Notes: a model not told the origin generated them from the letters alone. A stretch of 64,000 nucleotides of DNA from Aerosticca soli (GCF_003967035.1 NZ_AP018560.1:1511001-1575000); one strand, 5' to 3'; shown: positions 1 through 10,400, counted from the stretch's first letter. Numbers and translations are program-made.

Positions 1-579
1 TCCGCCTATCAAGATGAGCTCAAGACCCTGCTGCAGATCACCACGCCCGCCGATACGGTGATCGACGCCAAGGGCGAGAGCATCTTCCGCCAACGGCCGA
101 CCTGGCTGGTGTTCGAAGGCATCACCCGCTATCGCATCCGACGCGGCTTGTTGCCCGACGATACCGTGGCGCAAATCGTCGCCCATGGCACGCCCGTGGC
201 CATCGACGCCAACCTGATGCCCGCAGATGCCTGGTTCGTGATCCGCCATTACCTGCCGATCGGGCAGCGTCTGCGCCTGCTCGGGCAACGGCTGCCGGCA
301 GGATCGCAGGTGACGGTCGACATCGCCGTGCCTGCCGACTACGCCGCGGTTCGGGCCGATGGCCGACGGCTCTGGCTGCGGGTGGACGACGGCCCGGCCC
401 AGCAACGCTTTCATCTGAGCGCCGGTCCGCATCGCCTGGCGATCGTCGGTGAGGCCGGCGGTGTATCGGCGCTGGTATGGGCCGACGCGCTGGATCGTGG
501 ATTGGACCCGGCGCGGCTGTTCCGCTCTGCGCCGCTCGCCATGACGGACGCTGCACCGGGACGGCCGGCATCACGCTGA
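1..579 (+). CDS. C-terminal part of a probable membrane glycosyltransferase (partial)
   Basis: The frame is open from the first base, so the gene begins before the window; only about 192 C-terminal residues are visible. They contain a soluble region with the pattern TPADTVIDAKGESIFRQRP followed by beta-rich sequence and no membrane segment. This resembles the periplasmic tail that follows the membrane part of GT39/ArnT-type lipid-linked glycosyltransferases, but no catalytic motif lies inside the window, so the family call is an inference. An internal GTG at 58 is not needed as a start. The gene runs convergently into the CLC channel gene 58 bp downstream, with no clear terminator between them. 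Confidence 0.55.
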   Translation, partial: SAYQDELKTLLQITTPADTVIDAKGESIFRQRPTWLVFEGITRYRIRRGLLPDDTVAQIVAHGTPVAIDANLMPADAWFVIRHYLPIGQRLRLLGQRLPAGSQVTVDIAVPADYAAVRADGRRLWLRVDDGPAQQRFHLSAGPHRLAIVGEAGGVSALVWADALDRGLDPARLFRSAPLAMTDAAPGRPASR

Positions 580-637
580 AGCGGCCTCGCCTTCAAGGGA
601 GGTCTGCAGCGGCCGGATGCGTCGCAGGCCGTATGGC

Positions 638-1987
638 TCACCCGTTCGACGCGCGGACTTTCGATGCCTCATGGGTGAGGACGAGTTCCCGCGCCAGGGC
701 CTTGTAGACCGGTGACGGGCAGAACAAAGCCGACGTCGCCCGGGCCAGCAGGCAGGCACCCATCAGCGGCACCGCCATCTGGTGGGTGGCCGTCAATTCC
801 ATGGAGATGACGACGGCAGTCAGCGGCGCCTGCGTCACCCCGGCAAGATAAGCCGCCATGCCGAGCAGGACGACGGCCGGCATGTCCGCGGCGGGAAACC
901 ATTGCGCGATATCGCCGCCCAGCCCTGCTCCGACCGCCAGTGCCGGCGAAAAGATGCCGCCGGGAATGCCGGCCCAGGACGAGACCAGGTTGCCCAGGAA
1001 CTTCAAGCCGCCGAACCACGGTCCTGTACTGGCGTGTCCTTCGAGTATGGCGCGGGCCTGGTCATAACCGGTGCCGTAGAGCCCGTCTGTGCTCGACTGG
1101 CTCAACAGCACCAGGACCAGACCGCAGGCCGCCGCGAAAACCACCGGCTGGCGCGAACGCAGGCTGCGAAGATACCCGCGAAACCCCATCGCCGAGGGCA
1201 GGATGAGGCGGGCGAAAAGGCCGCCGGCCGCGCCGCCGGCGACGCCGGTGAGCAGCACCGCAAGCCACGCCCGACCCAGGGGTAGATACGCGGCAACCGT
1301 GCCGAAATAAGCGTAGTTGCCGACCCACCCCAGCGACACGATGCCGGCCAGGATGACGGCGGTGAGCAAGGTGCCACTCATCCGGTGCTCGAAGGCGCCG
1401 GCCATCTCCTCGATGGCGAACACCACGCCGGCCAGGGGCGTGTTGAACGCGGCGGCCAGCCCCGCAGCCGATCCGGCGAGGATGAACCGGCCTGCCGCGG
1501 CCGGTTCGTCGAAGCCGAAACGTCGCCCGATGGAATAGAGCAAACCGGCGCCCACGTGCACGGTCGGCCCTTCGCGCCCGACCGAGGCGCCGCCGGCCAA
1601 AGCCACCAGCGTCAACACCAACTTGCCGACCGCCACCTTGAGCGACAGCAGACGCTGGCGGAAACCCTCATCTTCCACCGCGAGCGCGGCCATGGCCTGC
1701 GGAATGCCCGAGCCGCGGGTGGCGCGCAAGGCGCCTTCGGTCAAGCCACTCAGAAGGGCGAACGTCGCCGGCGTCAGCAGGAACGGCACCCATCCGCCGT
1801 GGCGCACCATCGACCGAAACAGCCCGAAGGCGCGATCGGCCGACTTGGCGAACAGCACGGCGGCCAAACCCACGGCGACCGCACCCGTCCAGAACGCGAG
1901 GCGACGGCGCCATTGCCGGGGTGACAGGTAGTCGTGACTGGCCAGATGACGCCAGGCCCGGCGCGCGTGGTGATGGAATCGGGACAA
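638..1987 (-). CDS. CLC-type voltage-gated chloride channel / H+-Cl- antiporter
   Basis: About 449 residues forming the multi-helix CLC core that moves Cl- across the inner membrane, probably in exchange for protons. The three selectivity motifs are visible: GSGIPQ (about residues 92-97), GREGPTVHVGA with the gating Glu near 139, and GGIFSPALAVGA near the C-terminal half. FAIEEM near 190-195 supplies the internal proton-pathway Glu of the antiporter-type members. There are no C-terminal CBS domains, as in the short bacterial forms. I chose a TTG start at 1987 because AAGAGG sits six bases upstream and the frame further upstream only overlaps nrdR. It is probably cotranscribed with nrdR, which ends 37 bp before this start. 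Confidence 0.85.
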   Translation of the reverse strand: MSRFHHHARRAWRHLASHDYLSPRQWRRRLAFWTGAVAVGLAAVLFAKSADRAFGLFRSMVRHGGWVPFLLTPATFALLSGLTEGALRATRGSGIPQAMAALAVEDEGFRQRLLSLKVAVGKLVLTLVALAGGASVGREGPTVHVGAGLLYSIGRRFGFDEPAAAGRFILAGSAAGLAAAFNTPLAGVVFAIEEMAGAFEHRMSGTLLTAVILAGIVSLGWVGNYAYFGTVAAYLPLGRAWLAVLLTGVAGGAAGGLFARLILPSAMGFRGYLRSLRSRQPVVFAAACGLVLVLLSQSSTDGLYGTGYDQARAILEGHASTGPWFGGLKFLGNLVSSWAGIPGGIFSPALAVGAGLGGDIAQWFPAADMPAVVLLGMAAYLAGVTQAPLTAVVISMELTATHQMAVPLMGACLLARATSALFCPSPVYKALARELVLTHEASKVRASNG

Positions 1988-2024
1988 CTCAGCCCTCTTC
2001 AGGATGCGCGTTCTTGGGGTGAAG

Positions 2025-2537
2025 TCAGATCGGCTCGCCGGGCGACTTGGAGAGCAGGGAAAGTTGCAGCTTCCCCAACTCCGGCGGATCGCGCTCCAGC
2101 CGTTCGATTTCCTCGCGGAAGGCTTGTACATCTTCGAAGCGCCGGTAGACCGAGGCGAAGCGCACGTAGGCCACCTGGTCGAGCTTCTTGAGCTCGCGCA
2201 TGACCAGCTCACCGATCTGGCGTGAAGGCAGCTCGCGCTCGCCGCTTCTGCGCAGATCGTCGATCACCGCACGCACCGCGGCATCCAGCGCGGCGCTCGC
2301 CACCGGGCGCTTCTGCAGCGCACGTTCGAAACTGGTGCGCAACTTGCGTTCGTCGAAAGGCTCACGCCGCTCGCCGCTCTTGATCACCGTCGGCAGCTTG
2401 AGCTCGGCGGTTTCAAAAGTGTTGAAACGCTCGCCGCAGCGCGGACACTCCCGCCGGCGACGCACGATGGCGCCGTCCTCGGTCAGCCGCGAGTCGATCA
2501 CGCGGGTGTCTTCGTGCTGGCAGAACGGGCAGTGCAT
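2025..2537 (-). CDS. nrdR: Transcriptional repressor NrdR
   Basis: A 170-residue zinc-ribbon/ATP-cone repressor of ribonucleotide reductase genes. The N-terminus [17 protein letters not shown] and the later CPRCGERF supply the four zinc-binding cysteines (CxxC...CxxC). An ATP-cone follows ([16 protein letters not shown] onwards), which senses ATP/dATP so that the protein binds NrdR boxes when dNTPs are plentiful. Length and N-terminus match the family exactly, so I use the internal ATG at 2537 and not the longer open frame. It lies 13 bp after glyA on the same strand, the usual glyA-nrdR pairing in gammaproteobacteria. Confidence 0.96.
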   Translation of the reverse strand: MHCPFCQHEDTRVIDSRLTEDGAIVRRRRECPRCGERFNTFETAELKLPTVIKSGERREPFDERKLRTSFERALQKRPVASAALDAAVRAVIDDLRRSGERELPSRQIGELVMRELKKLDQVAYVRFASVYRRFEDVQAFREEIERLERDPPELGKLQLSLLSKSPGEPI

Positions 2538-2550
2538 GCGTCGCGGCGGC

Positions 2551-3819
2551 TCAGCCGTAGACCGGGAACTTCCGGCACTGCGCGGTGACCTCATCGCGCA
2601 CGCGCGCGATCACCGCCTCGTCGGTCGGCGCATCGAGTACGTCGCAGATCCAGTGCGCCAGCGCGATGCAGTCCTCTTCGCGATAGCCGCGCGTGGTGAC
2701 CGCCGGCGTGCCGATGCGCAGGCCCGAAGTGACGAAGGGCTTCTGCGGATCGTTCGGCACGGCGTTCTTGTTCACCGTGATGTGCGCGCGGCCGAGCGCG
2801 GCCTCGGCATCCCTGCCGGTGACGGCGCGACCGATCAGGTCGACCAGCATCAGGTGGTTCTCGGTGCCGCCGGAGACGATCTTGTAACCGCGCTCGATGA
2901 AGGTCCTGGCCATCGCCTTGGCGTTCTTCACCACCTGACGCTGGTAGTCCTTGAAGGCGGGCTCCAGCGCCTCCTTGAAGGCCACCGCCTTGGCCGCGAT
3001 CACGTGCATCAGCGGCCCGCCCTGGATGCCGGGAAAAACGATCGACTGCAGCTTCTTCTCGATCTCCTCGGCGCGCTCGCCCATGCCCTGCCGGCTCGCC
3101 ACCACCAGGCCGCCGCGCGGGCCGCGCAGGGTCTTGTGGGTGGTCGAGGTGACCACGTGCGCATGCGGCAGCGGATTGGGATAAACGCCGGCGGCGACCA
3201 GACCGGCGACGTGCGCCATGTCGACGAACAGATACGCGCCGACCTCGTCGGCGATGGCGCGAAAGCGCGCCCAGTCCATTACCTGCGAATAGGCGGAAAA
3301 GCCGGCGACGATCATCTTCGGCCGGTGTTCGCGGGCCAGGCGCGCGACTTCGTCCATGTCGACGATGCCGTGGGCGTCGACGCCGTATTGCACCGCATGG
3401 AACAGCTTGCCGGAGAAGCTCACCGCCGCGCCATGGGTCAAATGCCCGCCGTGCGCCAAGCTCATGCCCAGGATGGTGTCGCCGGGATGGAGCAGCGCGA
3501 AGTACACCGCCTGGTTGGCCTGCGAGCCCGAATGCGGCTGCACGTTGACGTAGTCGGCGCCGAACAACTGCCTGGCGCGCTCGATGGCGAGGCGCTCGGC
3601 CACGTCCACGTATTCGCAGCCGCCGTAGTAGCGCTTGCCGGGATAGCCTTCCGCGTATTTGTTGGTGAGCACGCTGCCCTGCGCTTCGAGCACGCGCGGG
3701 CTGGCGTAGTTCTCCGAGGCGATCAGCTCGACGTGGTCCTCCTGCCGACGCGCCTCGTCGGCGATGGCCTGGGCCAGTTCGGGGTCGTAGCCGGCGATGG
3801 TGGCGTCTTTCGGAAACAT
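2551..3819 (-). CDS. glyA: Serine hydroxymethyltransferase
   Basis: A 422-residue PLP enzyme that interconverts serine and glycine while charging tetrahydrofolate with a one-carbon unit in the cytosol. Visible hallmarks are [10 protein letters not shown], the substrate-site region [27 protein letters not shown], and the PLP lysine in [13 protein letters not shown]. The start [15 protein letters not shown] matches the usual N-terminus; an in-frame ATG 33 bases upstream (3852) is less likely. It is first in the glyA-nrdR-clc run on this strand. Length and motifs are intact. Confidence 0.97.
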   Translation of the reverse strand: MFPKDATIAGYDPELAQAIADEARRQEDHVELIASENYASPRVLEAQGSVLTNKYAEGYPGKRYYGGCEYVDVAERLAIERARQLFGADYVNVQPHSGSQANQAVYFALLHPGDTILGMSLAHGGHLTHGAAVSFSGKLFHAVQYGVDAHGIVDMDEVARLAREHRPKMIVAGFSAYSQVMDWARFRAIADEVGAYLFVDMAHVAGLVAAGVYPNPLPHAHVVTSTTHKTLRGPRGGLVVASRQGMGERAEEIEKKLQSIVFPGIQGGPLMHVIAAKAVAFKEALEPAFKDYQRQVVKNAKAMARTFIERGYKIVSGGTENHLMLVDLIGRAVTGRDAEAALGRAHITVNKNAVPNDPQKPFVTSGLRIGTPAVTTRGYREEDCIALAHWICDVLDAPTDEAVIARVRDEVTAQCRKFPVYG

Positions 3820-3885
3820 GGCGTGGGCTCGCTCGCGATGGAAAGCAGCCATCCATGTTAGCGCAGCGGCACGAGACCCGAAGCC

Positions 3886-4638
3886 TCAGCCGCGCAAAAA
3901 CAGGCCGATGCTGAGCGCCGTGCCGATGCACACGATCACCACCCGCAGGGCCTTCTCGTTCACCCGGTGCAGCAGCAGCGCCCCAAGTTGGCCGCTGAGG
4001 ATGGCCGGCACCGCCACGCACAGGATCGGCAGCCACGGCAGCGTGTGCGCACGCAGCAAGAAGATCGCCACCGCCGAGGCATTCATCACCGCCGCGAGTA
4101 CGTTCTTGGTCGCGCCGGCCACGCGCACGCCCAGGCCCGCCGCGGTCAGCGCCGCCAGCATCAGGATGCCGATGCCGCCGCCGAAATAACCGCCGTAGAT
4201 CGCGATCAGGCCCTGCACGAGCATCGCCGCGCGGCGACCGAGCACGGGTGGCGCACCTTCCGCGCGTGGCTTGCGGAAAAAGCTGCCCCAGGCGAAGACG
4301 AGGGTGGCGAACAGCACCAGGAACGGCACCAGATGCGTGAACACGCTGACCGGCGTCACCAGCAGCAACACCGCGCCGACCGCGCCGCCGATGAGGCTGA
4401 TCCAGAACAGGGTGCGGAACGACAGCCCTTCCGCGCCGGCGACATGGCGACGCCCGGCCAGCCCGGTGGTCACCTGGCCCGGAAAGAGCGCGATGGTCGA
4501 GGCGATGTTCGCCGTGCGCGGATCGATGCCGGCGACGAGCAGTGCCGGAAAAGTGAGGAACGAGCCGCCGCCGGCCAGCGCGTTCTGCACGCCGGCGGCG
4601 AACGCGGCGAGGACGAGGAGCAGCAGGGACCAGGACAT
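3886..4638 (-). CDS. TSUP-family (TauE/SafE) membrane permease
   Basis: A 250-residue inner-membrane protein with about eight hydrophobic helices, almost no soluble loops, and the duplicated TauE/SafE pattern. The first half carries GVQNALAGGGSFLTFPALL, and the second half carries GGYFGGGIGILMLAAL with GATKNVLAAVMN. The family exports or imports small sulfur-containing or organic anions (sulfite, sulfoacetate, taurine-related); the substrate cannot be told from sequence. The start at 4638 (MSWSLLLLVL) directly precedes the first helix; the longer open frame upstream is charged and unlikely. It is 66 bp upstream of glyA and may be independently expressed. Confidence 0.85.
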   Translation of the reverse strand: MSWSLLLLVLAAFAAGVQNALAGGGSFLTFPALLVAGIDPRTANIASTIALFPGQVTTGLAGRRHVAGAEGLSFRTLFWISLIGGAVGAVLLLVTPVSVFTHLVPFLVLFATLVFAWGSFFRKPRAEGAPPVLGRRAAMLVQGLIAIYGGYFGGGIGILMLAALTAAGLGVRVAGATKNVLAAVMNASAVAIFLLRAHTLPWLPILCVAVPAILSGQLGALLLHRVNEKALRVVIVCIGTALSIGLFLRG

Positions 4639-4748
4639 CGGCGGCGCTTCGCGATGGCGGAAAGGCCGCCATTGTGCCAGCGCCTGGCCGCCGTCATCGG
4701 CCGCGGCTTTCGCGCACAATGATGGGCTATTGAGCCTGCGATCCCTCC

Positions 4749-5483
4749 ATGCGCACGATCCGTATTCATGTCGATCATCCGCTCACCGTCGGCGAAACGC
4801 TTCCATTGCCGCCGCAAGCGGCCGAACACGTGGCGCGCGTGTTGCGCCTGGTGGCGGGTGACGCGGTCGTGCTCTTCAACGGCGACGGCTTCGACTACCC
4901 GTCCCGATTGCTCGCCGCCGACCGGCGCCGGGTCTGCGCAAGGGTCGAGGAGCGGCGCCCGGCGCAAGCGGCCGAATCCCCGCTCGCGCTCACCCTGGCG
5001 CAGGGCATCGCCCGCGGCGAGAAAATGGATCTCATCGTGCAGAAGGCGACCGAGCTCGGCGTGACGCGCATCGTTCCGCTGCTCACCGAACGCTGCGAAG
5101 TGCGGCTCGACGAGCAGCGGGCCAGCCGTCGACTCGTCCATTGGCGTGAAGTGGCGGCGGCGGCCTGCGAACAATGCGGCCGCGCCACGCTGCCGGTGAT
5201 CGAGCCGGCGCAGGCGCTGTCGGCCTGGCTGGCGGGTCTGCGCGCCGGCGACGCTTGCCGGCTGGCCCTGCTCCCGGAGGGCGGGCAAAGCGTCCGCGAA
5301 CTCGCGTCGCCGCGGGCGGCGATATTGGTGGTCGGCCCCGAAGGCGGCCTCGGCGCGCGCGACACCGTCACCCTGCAACAAGCCGGTTTCGGCGCACTGC
5401 GGCTGGGGCCGCGCATCCTGCGCACCGAGACCGCCGGACTGGCCGCGCTCGCCGCGCTGCAGGCGCTCTACGGCGACTTTTGA
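4749..5483 (+). CDS. rsmE: 16S rRNA (uracil-1498-N3)-methyltransferase
   Basis: A 244-residue SPOUT methyltransferase that modifies U1498 of 16S rRNA on the assembled 30S subunit. The N-terminal PUA-like domain (HVARVLRLVAGD) precedes the knotted SAM-binding C-terminus. That region shows ARGEKMDLIVQKATELGV, VGPEGGL and the final LGPRILRTETAGLAAL signature diagnostic of RsmE. Full length and intact. It is transcribed divergently from the TSUP permease and converges on chpC. Confidence 0.95.
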   Translation: MRTIRIHVDHPLTVGETLPLPPQAAEHVARVLRLVAGDAVVLFNGDGFDYPSRLLAADRRRVCARVEERRPAQAAESPLALTLAQGIARGEKMDLIVQKATELGVTRIVPLLTERCEVRLDEQRASRRLVHWREVAAAACEQCGRATLPVIEPAQALSAWLAGLRAGDACRLALLPEGGQSVRELASPRAAILVVGPEGGLGARDTVTLQQAGFGALRLGPRILRTETAGLAALAALQALYGDF

Positions 5484-5535
5484 ACAACCGGCGCGAGCCC
5501 GGAGCCACGGCTCGCGCAACGCCAGCCATGCGCTT

Positions 5536-6012
5536 TCAGGCCGGTTGCGGCAACAGCCGGCGAAGTTCGGCCTCCAGCCATTCCAGGTCCGGAATCACCG
5601 CCATGTCGTCGCGGACCAGCACCTGTGCACGCACGCCGGCCGGCAGCGGCGCGCCGTCGTGGGCCGGGATGATGAGTTCGGGATTGAGCGTGGTCAGCCG
5701 CGGAAACCCGCGGGTCAACACGGCGATGAAGGGCAGCGCCGGATCACCGCCCACGGCCTTGAGCACCGCCACGCGCACGGTGAGTTCCGGATCGCCTTCG
5801 CCGGCATGGGCCAGACGCGCGAAGGCGATCAGCGGCACCCGCCAGCCGCGCCAGGCGATGTGGCCGAGCAGCCAGTCTGGCGCATCGGTGACGGGCTCGG
5901 GCGTGGGCAGCGTGATGACCTCGGCGACGGTGGCATTGGGCAGCAGCAGGCGCAGATCACCGGCGGGCACCAGCACGCAGCGGATTTCGCGAGGCAGGGT
6001 CGGTTCGCTCAT
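5536..6012 (-). CDS. chpC: CheW-domain protein ChpC of the Pil-Chp system
   Basis: A 158-residue protein made almost entirely of one CheW-like fold (LLPNATVAEVITLP near the start, DWLLGHIAWRGWRVPLIAF in the middle). CheW proteins couple chemoreceptors to the CheA-type kinase. In Pil-Chp clusters a second CheW besides PilI is named ChpC and is the last gene of the operon, as here. The ATG at 6012 overlaps the chpB stop codon by one base (TGATG); an overlapping GTG at 6015 is an alternative start. Sequence identity to other ChpC proteins is usually low, so the name rests mainly on position and fold. Confidence 0.8.
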   Translation of the reverse strand: MSEPTLPREIRCVLVPAGDLRLLLPNATVAEVITLPTPEPVTDAPDWLLGHIAWRGWRVPLIAFARLAHAGEGDPELTVRVAVLKAVGGDPALPFIAVLTRGFPRLTTLNPELIIPAHDGAPLPAGVRAQVLVRDDMAVIPDLEWLEAELRRLLPQPA

Positions 6013-7493
6013 CACGGGCTCTTGGGGTCGTTGATGGCCAGCCGGGCGACGAGTCGCGCGGCGAGCTCCCGCGGCGTGCCGATGAAATGGAACAAGCGCT
6101 CGGCGCGTACCGCCTCGCCGACGTCGGCGGTATGCACGGCCGCGGTCTCGAGCCAGACCTCACCGCCGCGATCGTGCACGGCCTGGCATCCGCCGACGGC
6201 GTCGAGCGCTTGGCCCGCAAAGAGTATCGCCACCAGATCGCGCCCGAAGCTGTGGGCGAGCGCGGTGAAATTGGCATCGATTGCGGCGGCACGGAAATGG
6301 CGCGCGGTGAGCGGATGCAACGCGATGCGACCGTCGCGACCCAGTTCGCACTGTTGGCCCGACGGCACGATCAACACTTCGCCCTGTCGCGCGCGACCGC
6401 CGGACGTGGCCACCCGGACAGGCCAGGCACCGCCGGCGGCCAGCCGTGCCGCCAGGGCCTCGTCGCTTGGCGCGGACTCCTGCTGCACGTGGACCAAAAG
6501 CGCGCCCGCCGACACGGGCAGGGCCTGCAGGAAGGTTTCGACCGCCGCATCGCAGCCCGCCTCTGCGCCGATCACCACCACGCGTTCGATCAGACCGGCC
6601 TCGTCGAGCCAGGATTCGGCGACAGGCTGCGTGTCGTTACGCGCAGGCACGTCATCCTCATCATCGACCAGCACGTAGGCGGGCCATTCGGGATGGGAAA
6701 CCTCGGCTTCGCGCGACAGCTGGACGGATGCTGGCGGCGTCTCGTCCTCACCGGTGGCAGCGGCAGGAAAGCCAGGCGCATCGTCATCGACGAGGGTCCA
6801 GCTGTCCGACGGCCGCGGCGCGGCCGGCGTTTCAACCTCGGCACCCGGGCCGGTGGCAGACGACAGAGAAAAGTCCTGGACTGGGAAGGCCACATCCGGC
6901 TCGAAACCCGGACTCTCGGAGTCGGCGGGAACGGCGCCATCACTCTCCGCGCCTGCACTCTCCTCCGCCGCCGCCAGCAGGGCTTCGAGTTCGGCCGCGA
7001 GCGCCTCTGCATCCTGGTCGGCACGCGGATCGCGTTCGAAATCGGCAGGACTCGCCGCAAACGGGATGACGTCGTCCGCATGGATCGAGGGCGCGCCGGC
7101 GACATGGCCCGGCACGGCCTCGATCGGTCGCGCATCGCGCGGGCGCGGTGGGTCCAGTTCCCCGCGTTCGAGCACCTTGAGCGCCAGGTGCCGGGCCCAG
7201 CGCGCGCGATCCCAGCCTTCGAGGCCGCGGCTGGCCTCGGCATCATTGAACACGATGCGCAGTGTCAGGTCCTCGACCGCCGCATACAGACGCTCGAGCG
7301 AACCCTCGTCGGTCTCGTCGAGATTGACCACCAGCACCTCGGCGCCGCAATCATCGAGCAGCCCGCGGTCGATGCCGCTCAGCGGCCCCTCGTGCACGAT
7401 GCGCGCGCCGCGTGCCTGCAGGGCCTCGCGCAGATGCGCACCCAGAATGTCGTCGTCGAACAGCAGCGCGACGGCCGTTTCCCGCTCATCCAT
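6012..7493 (-). CDS. chpB: CheB-like protein ChpB, probably catalytically dead
   Basis: A 493-residue protein. The first ~110 residues look like a degenerate receiver-like domain (ALLFDDDILGAHLREAL). Residues ~120-290 are an acidic, low-complexity linker, and residues ~300-490 align by eye with the CheB methylesterase domain. The CheB nucleophile motif GASTGG reads GAEAGC here (residues 309-314), so Glu311 takes the place of the catalytic Ser, and the next residue positions are also changed. The catalytic His (usually QHM) has no clear counterpart, while the LTGMGxDG segment is FAGQALDA with only the Asp kept. It overlaps chpA by eight bases. Receptor demethylation is therefore unlikely; a scaffolding or regulatory role is inferred. 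Confidence 0.8.
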   Translation of the reverse strand: MDERETAVALLFDDDILGAHLREALQARGARIVHEGPLSGIDRGLLDDCGAEVLVVNLDETDEGSLERLYAAVEDLTLRIVFNDAEASRGLEGWDRARWARHLALKVLERGELDPPRPRDARPIEAVPGHVAGAPSIHADDVIPFAASPADFERDPRADQDAEALAAELEALLAAAEESAGAESDGAVPADSESPGFEPDVAFPVQDFSLSSATGPGAEVETPAAPRPSDSWTLVDDDAPGFPAAATGEDETPPASVQLSREAEVSHPEWPAYVLVDDEDDVPARNDTQPVAESWLDEAGLIERVVVIGAEAGCDAAVETFLQALPVSAGALLVHVQQESAPSDEALAARLAAGGAWPVRVATSGGRARQGEVLIVPSGQQCELGRDGRIALHPLTARHFRAAAIDANFTALAHSFGRDLVAILFAGQALDAVGGCQAVHDRGGEVWLETAAVHTADVGEAVRAERLFHFIGTPRELAARLVARLAINDPKSP

Positions 7494-10400
7494 GCGGCGT
7501 CTCCATCAGGGGTTGCAGCATCTCGCCGATCAACGCGAGCAACTCGGATTCTTGGTAGGGCTTGCCCAGATAGTGGTCGACGCCGATGTCGAAGGCGCGC
7601 TGGCGGTGTTTCTCGCCGGTGCGCGAGGTGATCATGATGATCGGGACCTCGCGCAGGCGCGGGTCGGCCTTCATCTGGGTGGCGAGCTCGTAGCCGTCCA
7701 TGCGCGGCATCTCGATGTCGAGCAGCATGAGATCGGGCACCCGCGACTCGTGCAGCTTCTCCAGCGCATCGAGCCCGTCCTTGGCGGTGGCGACCTCGTA
7801 TTCGTGGCGTTCGAGCACGCGGCTGGTGACCTTGCGCATGGTGATGGAATCGTCCACCACCATGACCAGCGGCCGCTGGCGCGGTGCCGCCGCCACCGGC
7901 GCCGGCACCGCCGGCCGACCTTCGGCGACGCGCCGGGCACGCCGCGTCAGGTTGTGCCGGATCAGCGGCGGCAGGTCCAGGATGACCAGTACCGAACCAT
8001 CGCCCATGATGGTGGCGCCGAGCACGCCCGGCACCGAGCTTACCTGCGGGCCGACCGACTTGACCACGATTTCGCGTGAGCCGATCACCGCGTCGATGCG
8101 GATGGCCGCGCGCACGTCGCCCGCGCGAGTCAGCAGCAGCGGTACGGTTTCATCGCCGGACGGCAGGCGGGCGGGCAGATCCAGCAGTTCGCCCAGGTCG
8201 TGGATGCCGTAGGCCTCGCCGTGGTGCTCGAATACCGGCGTGTCGTTCGCCAGATGCGCGGCGAGCTCGTCCGCCGCCACCCGCGCCACGCCTTGCACCG
8301 AGGCCATGGGGATGGCGAAGCTGGCCTCGCCGATGCGCACCAGGATGGCCTGGGTCACCGCCAGGGTGAAAGGCAGCCGTAGCACGAAGGTGGTGCCCTC
8401 GCCCGGCGCCGACTCGATCGCCAGCGAGCCGCCGAGCTGACGGATCTCGTTGGCCACCACGTCCATGCCGACGCCGCGGCCGGCAAGCTGGGTCACCGTG
8501 CCGGCGGTGGAGAAGCCAGGCTGGACGATGAGCGCGAGCAGCCGTGCGTCATCCAGCGTCGCGTCTGCCTCGATGAGCCCGCGCTCCAGCGCGCGTGCGC
8601 GGATCGCGGCGCGGTCCAGGCCGCGGCCGTCATCGCTGATGCGCACGACCACCTCGGTCGCCTCGCGCGCCACCTGGATGCGCACGGTGCCTTCTTCCGG
8701 CTTGCCGGCGCGGCGGCGATCGGCGGGCGACTCGATGCCGTGCGCCACCGCGTTGCGCAGCATGTGCTCGAATGGCGCCTTGAGCCGGTCGAGCAGGTTG
8801 CGATCCATTTCGCCGTGCGCGCCTTCCACCACCAGCTGGGCCAGCTTGCCCTCTTCCAGGGCCGACTGGCGCAGGGTCCGGCGCAGGTTCGGCACCAGGG
8901 TGTCGAAAGGCAGCATGCGCGTGCGCAGCAGGCCTTCCTGCAGATCGCTGCTGACCCGCGACTGCTGGATCAGCAGGGTTTCGGCCTGGCGGGTGAGTTC
9001 GTCGAGCGTGCCCTGGATCGAGACCAGGTCGGACACCGACTCGGCCAGCGCGCGCGAGTACTGCTGCAGCTGCGAGAAGCGGTCCAGCTCGAGCGGGTCG
9101 AACGCGGCCATGCCGGCCTCGCGATGCTCGCGCTGGTAACGGGCGATGATCTGCGCCTCGGTCTCGATCTCCAGCATGCGCAACTGGCTGCGCAGGCGGG
9201 TGACGGTCTGCTCCAGTTCGGCCAGGTTGAAGCGGTAGGCGGACACCTGCTGTTCCAGCCGCGAGCGGTAGATCGCCACCTCGCCGGCGTGATTGACCAG
9301 GCTGTCGAGCAAATCCGCGCGCACCCTGATCTGCTCGGCGCCACCACGGTTCGGGCCGTCTTCGGCCGTCGTTTCCTCGGGCAGCAGGGCCGGCAGCGGC
9401 TCCACGGCGGCCTGTTCGACGGGCGTCGACGCAGCACTGGCGCCTGCCAGGGCCAAGACGCGATCGATGAGCGCCTGCGGATAGGCCATCGCCCGGCCCT
9501 GCGCGAGCGCCTCGGTGAGCCCGTGGAGATGATCGAAACCGTGCTCGAGCAGGCGGATGACCTCCACCGCGCGCGATGGTTCAGCGATCGGTTTTTCGAG
9601 CAGGGTCTCGATGGCGTGGGCGAGATCGCCGACCGGGGCGAGTCCGGCAATGCGTGCGCCGCCCTTGAGCGTGTGCAGGTCGCGCTGCAGGTCTTTGACC
9701 GGCGCCATCTCTTCCGGCGCGGCCCGCCATTGCGCGAGCGTGGCGTCGGCGTGGTCCAGCAGGTCCCGCGCCTCGTCCAGAAAGACTTCCAGCAGGTCCT
9801 GGTCCACCGCCTGATCGACCGGACCGGTCGGGGCCGCAGACACCTCGGTAGTCTCTTGAGCCTCTTGAGTCTCTTGAGTCTCTTGAGTCTCTTGAGTCTC
9901 TTGAGTCTCTTGAGTCTCTTGAGTCTCTTGAGCCTCTTGAGCCTCGGAAGTTTCGGGTACTTCGGGCGCGAGAGAAGCCGCCGGCGCCTGGGAAACGTCG
10001 GCAATCGCAGCAAGCTCGTCGTGTTCCGGCGCGGCGGCCGCTTGAACTTCGTCCGGCGCCGCAGGTTGCGGAGTGCGCTCTTGCGGCGTTTCGGCGTGCT
10101 CCGCGAGGCCGGTATCGACGGCGTGGGCTGCCGCGTCGAAAGACGCCACGAAAGACGGCTCGGGTTCGACGTCCGGAGCCTCCGCGGCCGCATCGTCGGT
10201 CATCGCGGTCATGTCCGCGGCCTCCTCGAGCGCCTCGCCCGTATCCGCCTGCGCTTCTGCGGCGTCGGTCGGGGCGGGCCTTTCCTCGAGCAGGGCATCG
10301 AGCAGGGCGTCGAGCTCCTGCTCGTCATGCGGCGTTTCGAGCGGTTCCCTGATCGGCGGTTCGAACGCATCGAGTGCGGCGATCAGGGCTTCGTCCAGCG

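Noticed and set aside
9852-9941. Possible CRISPR-like array
   Set aside because: Units are 9 bases, contiguous, with no spacers and in frame within chpA; it is a coding minisatellite.
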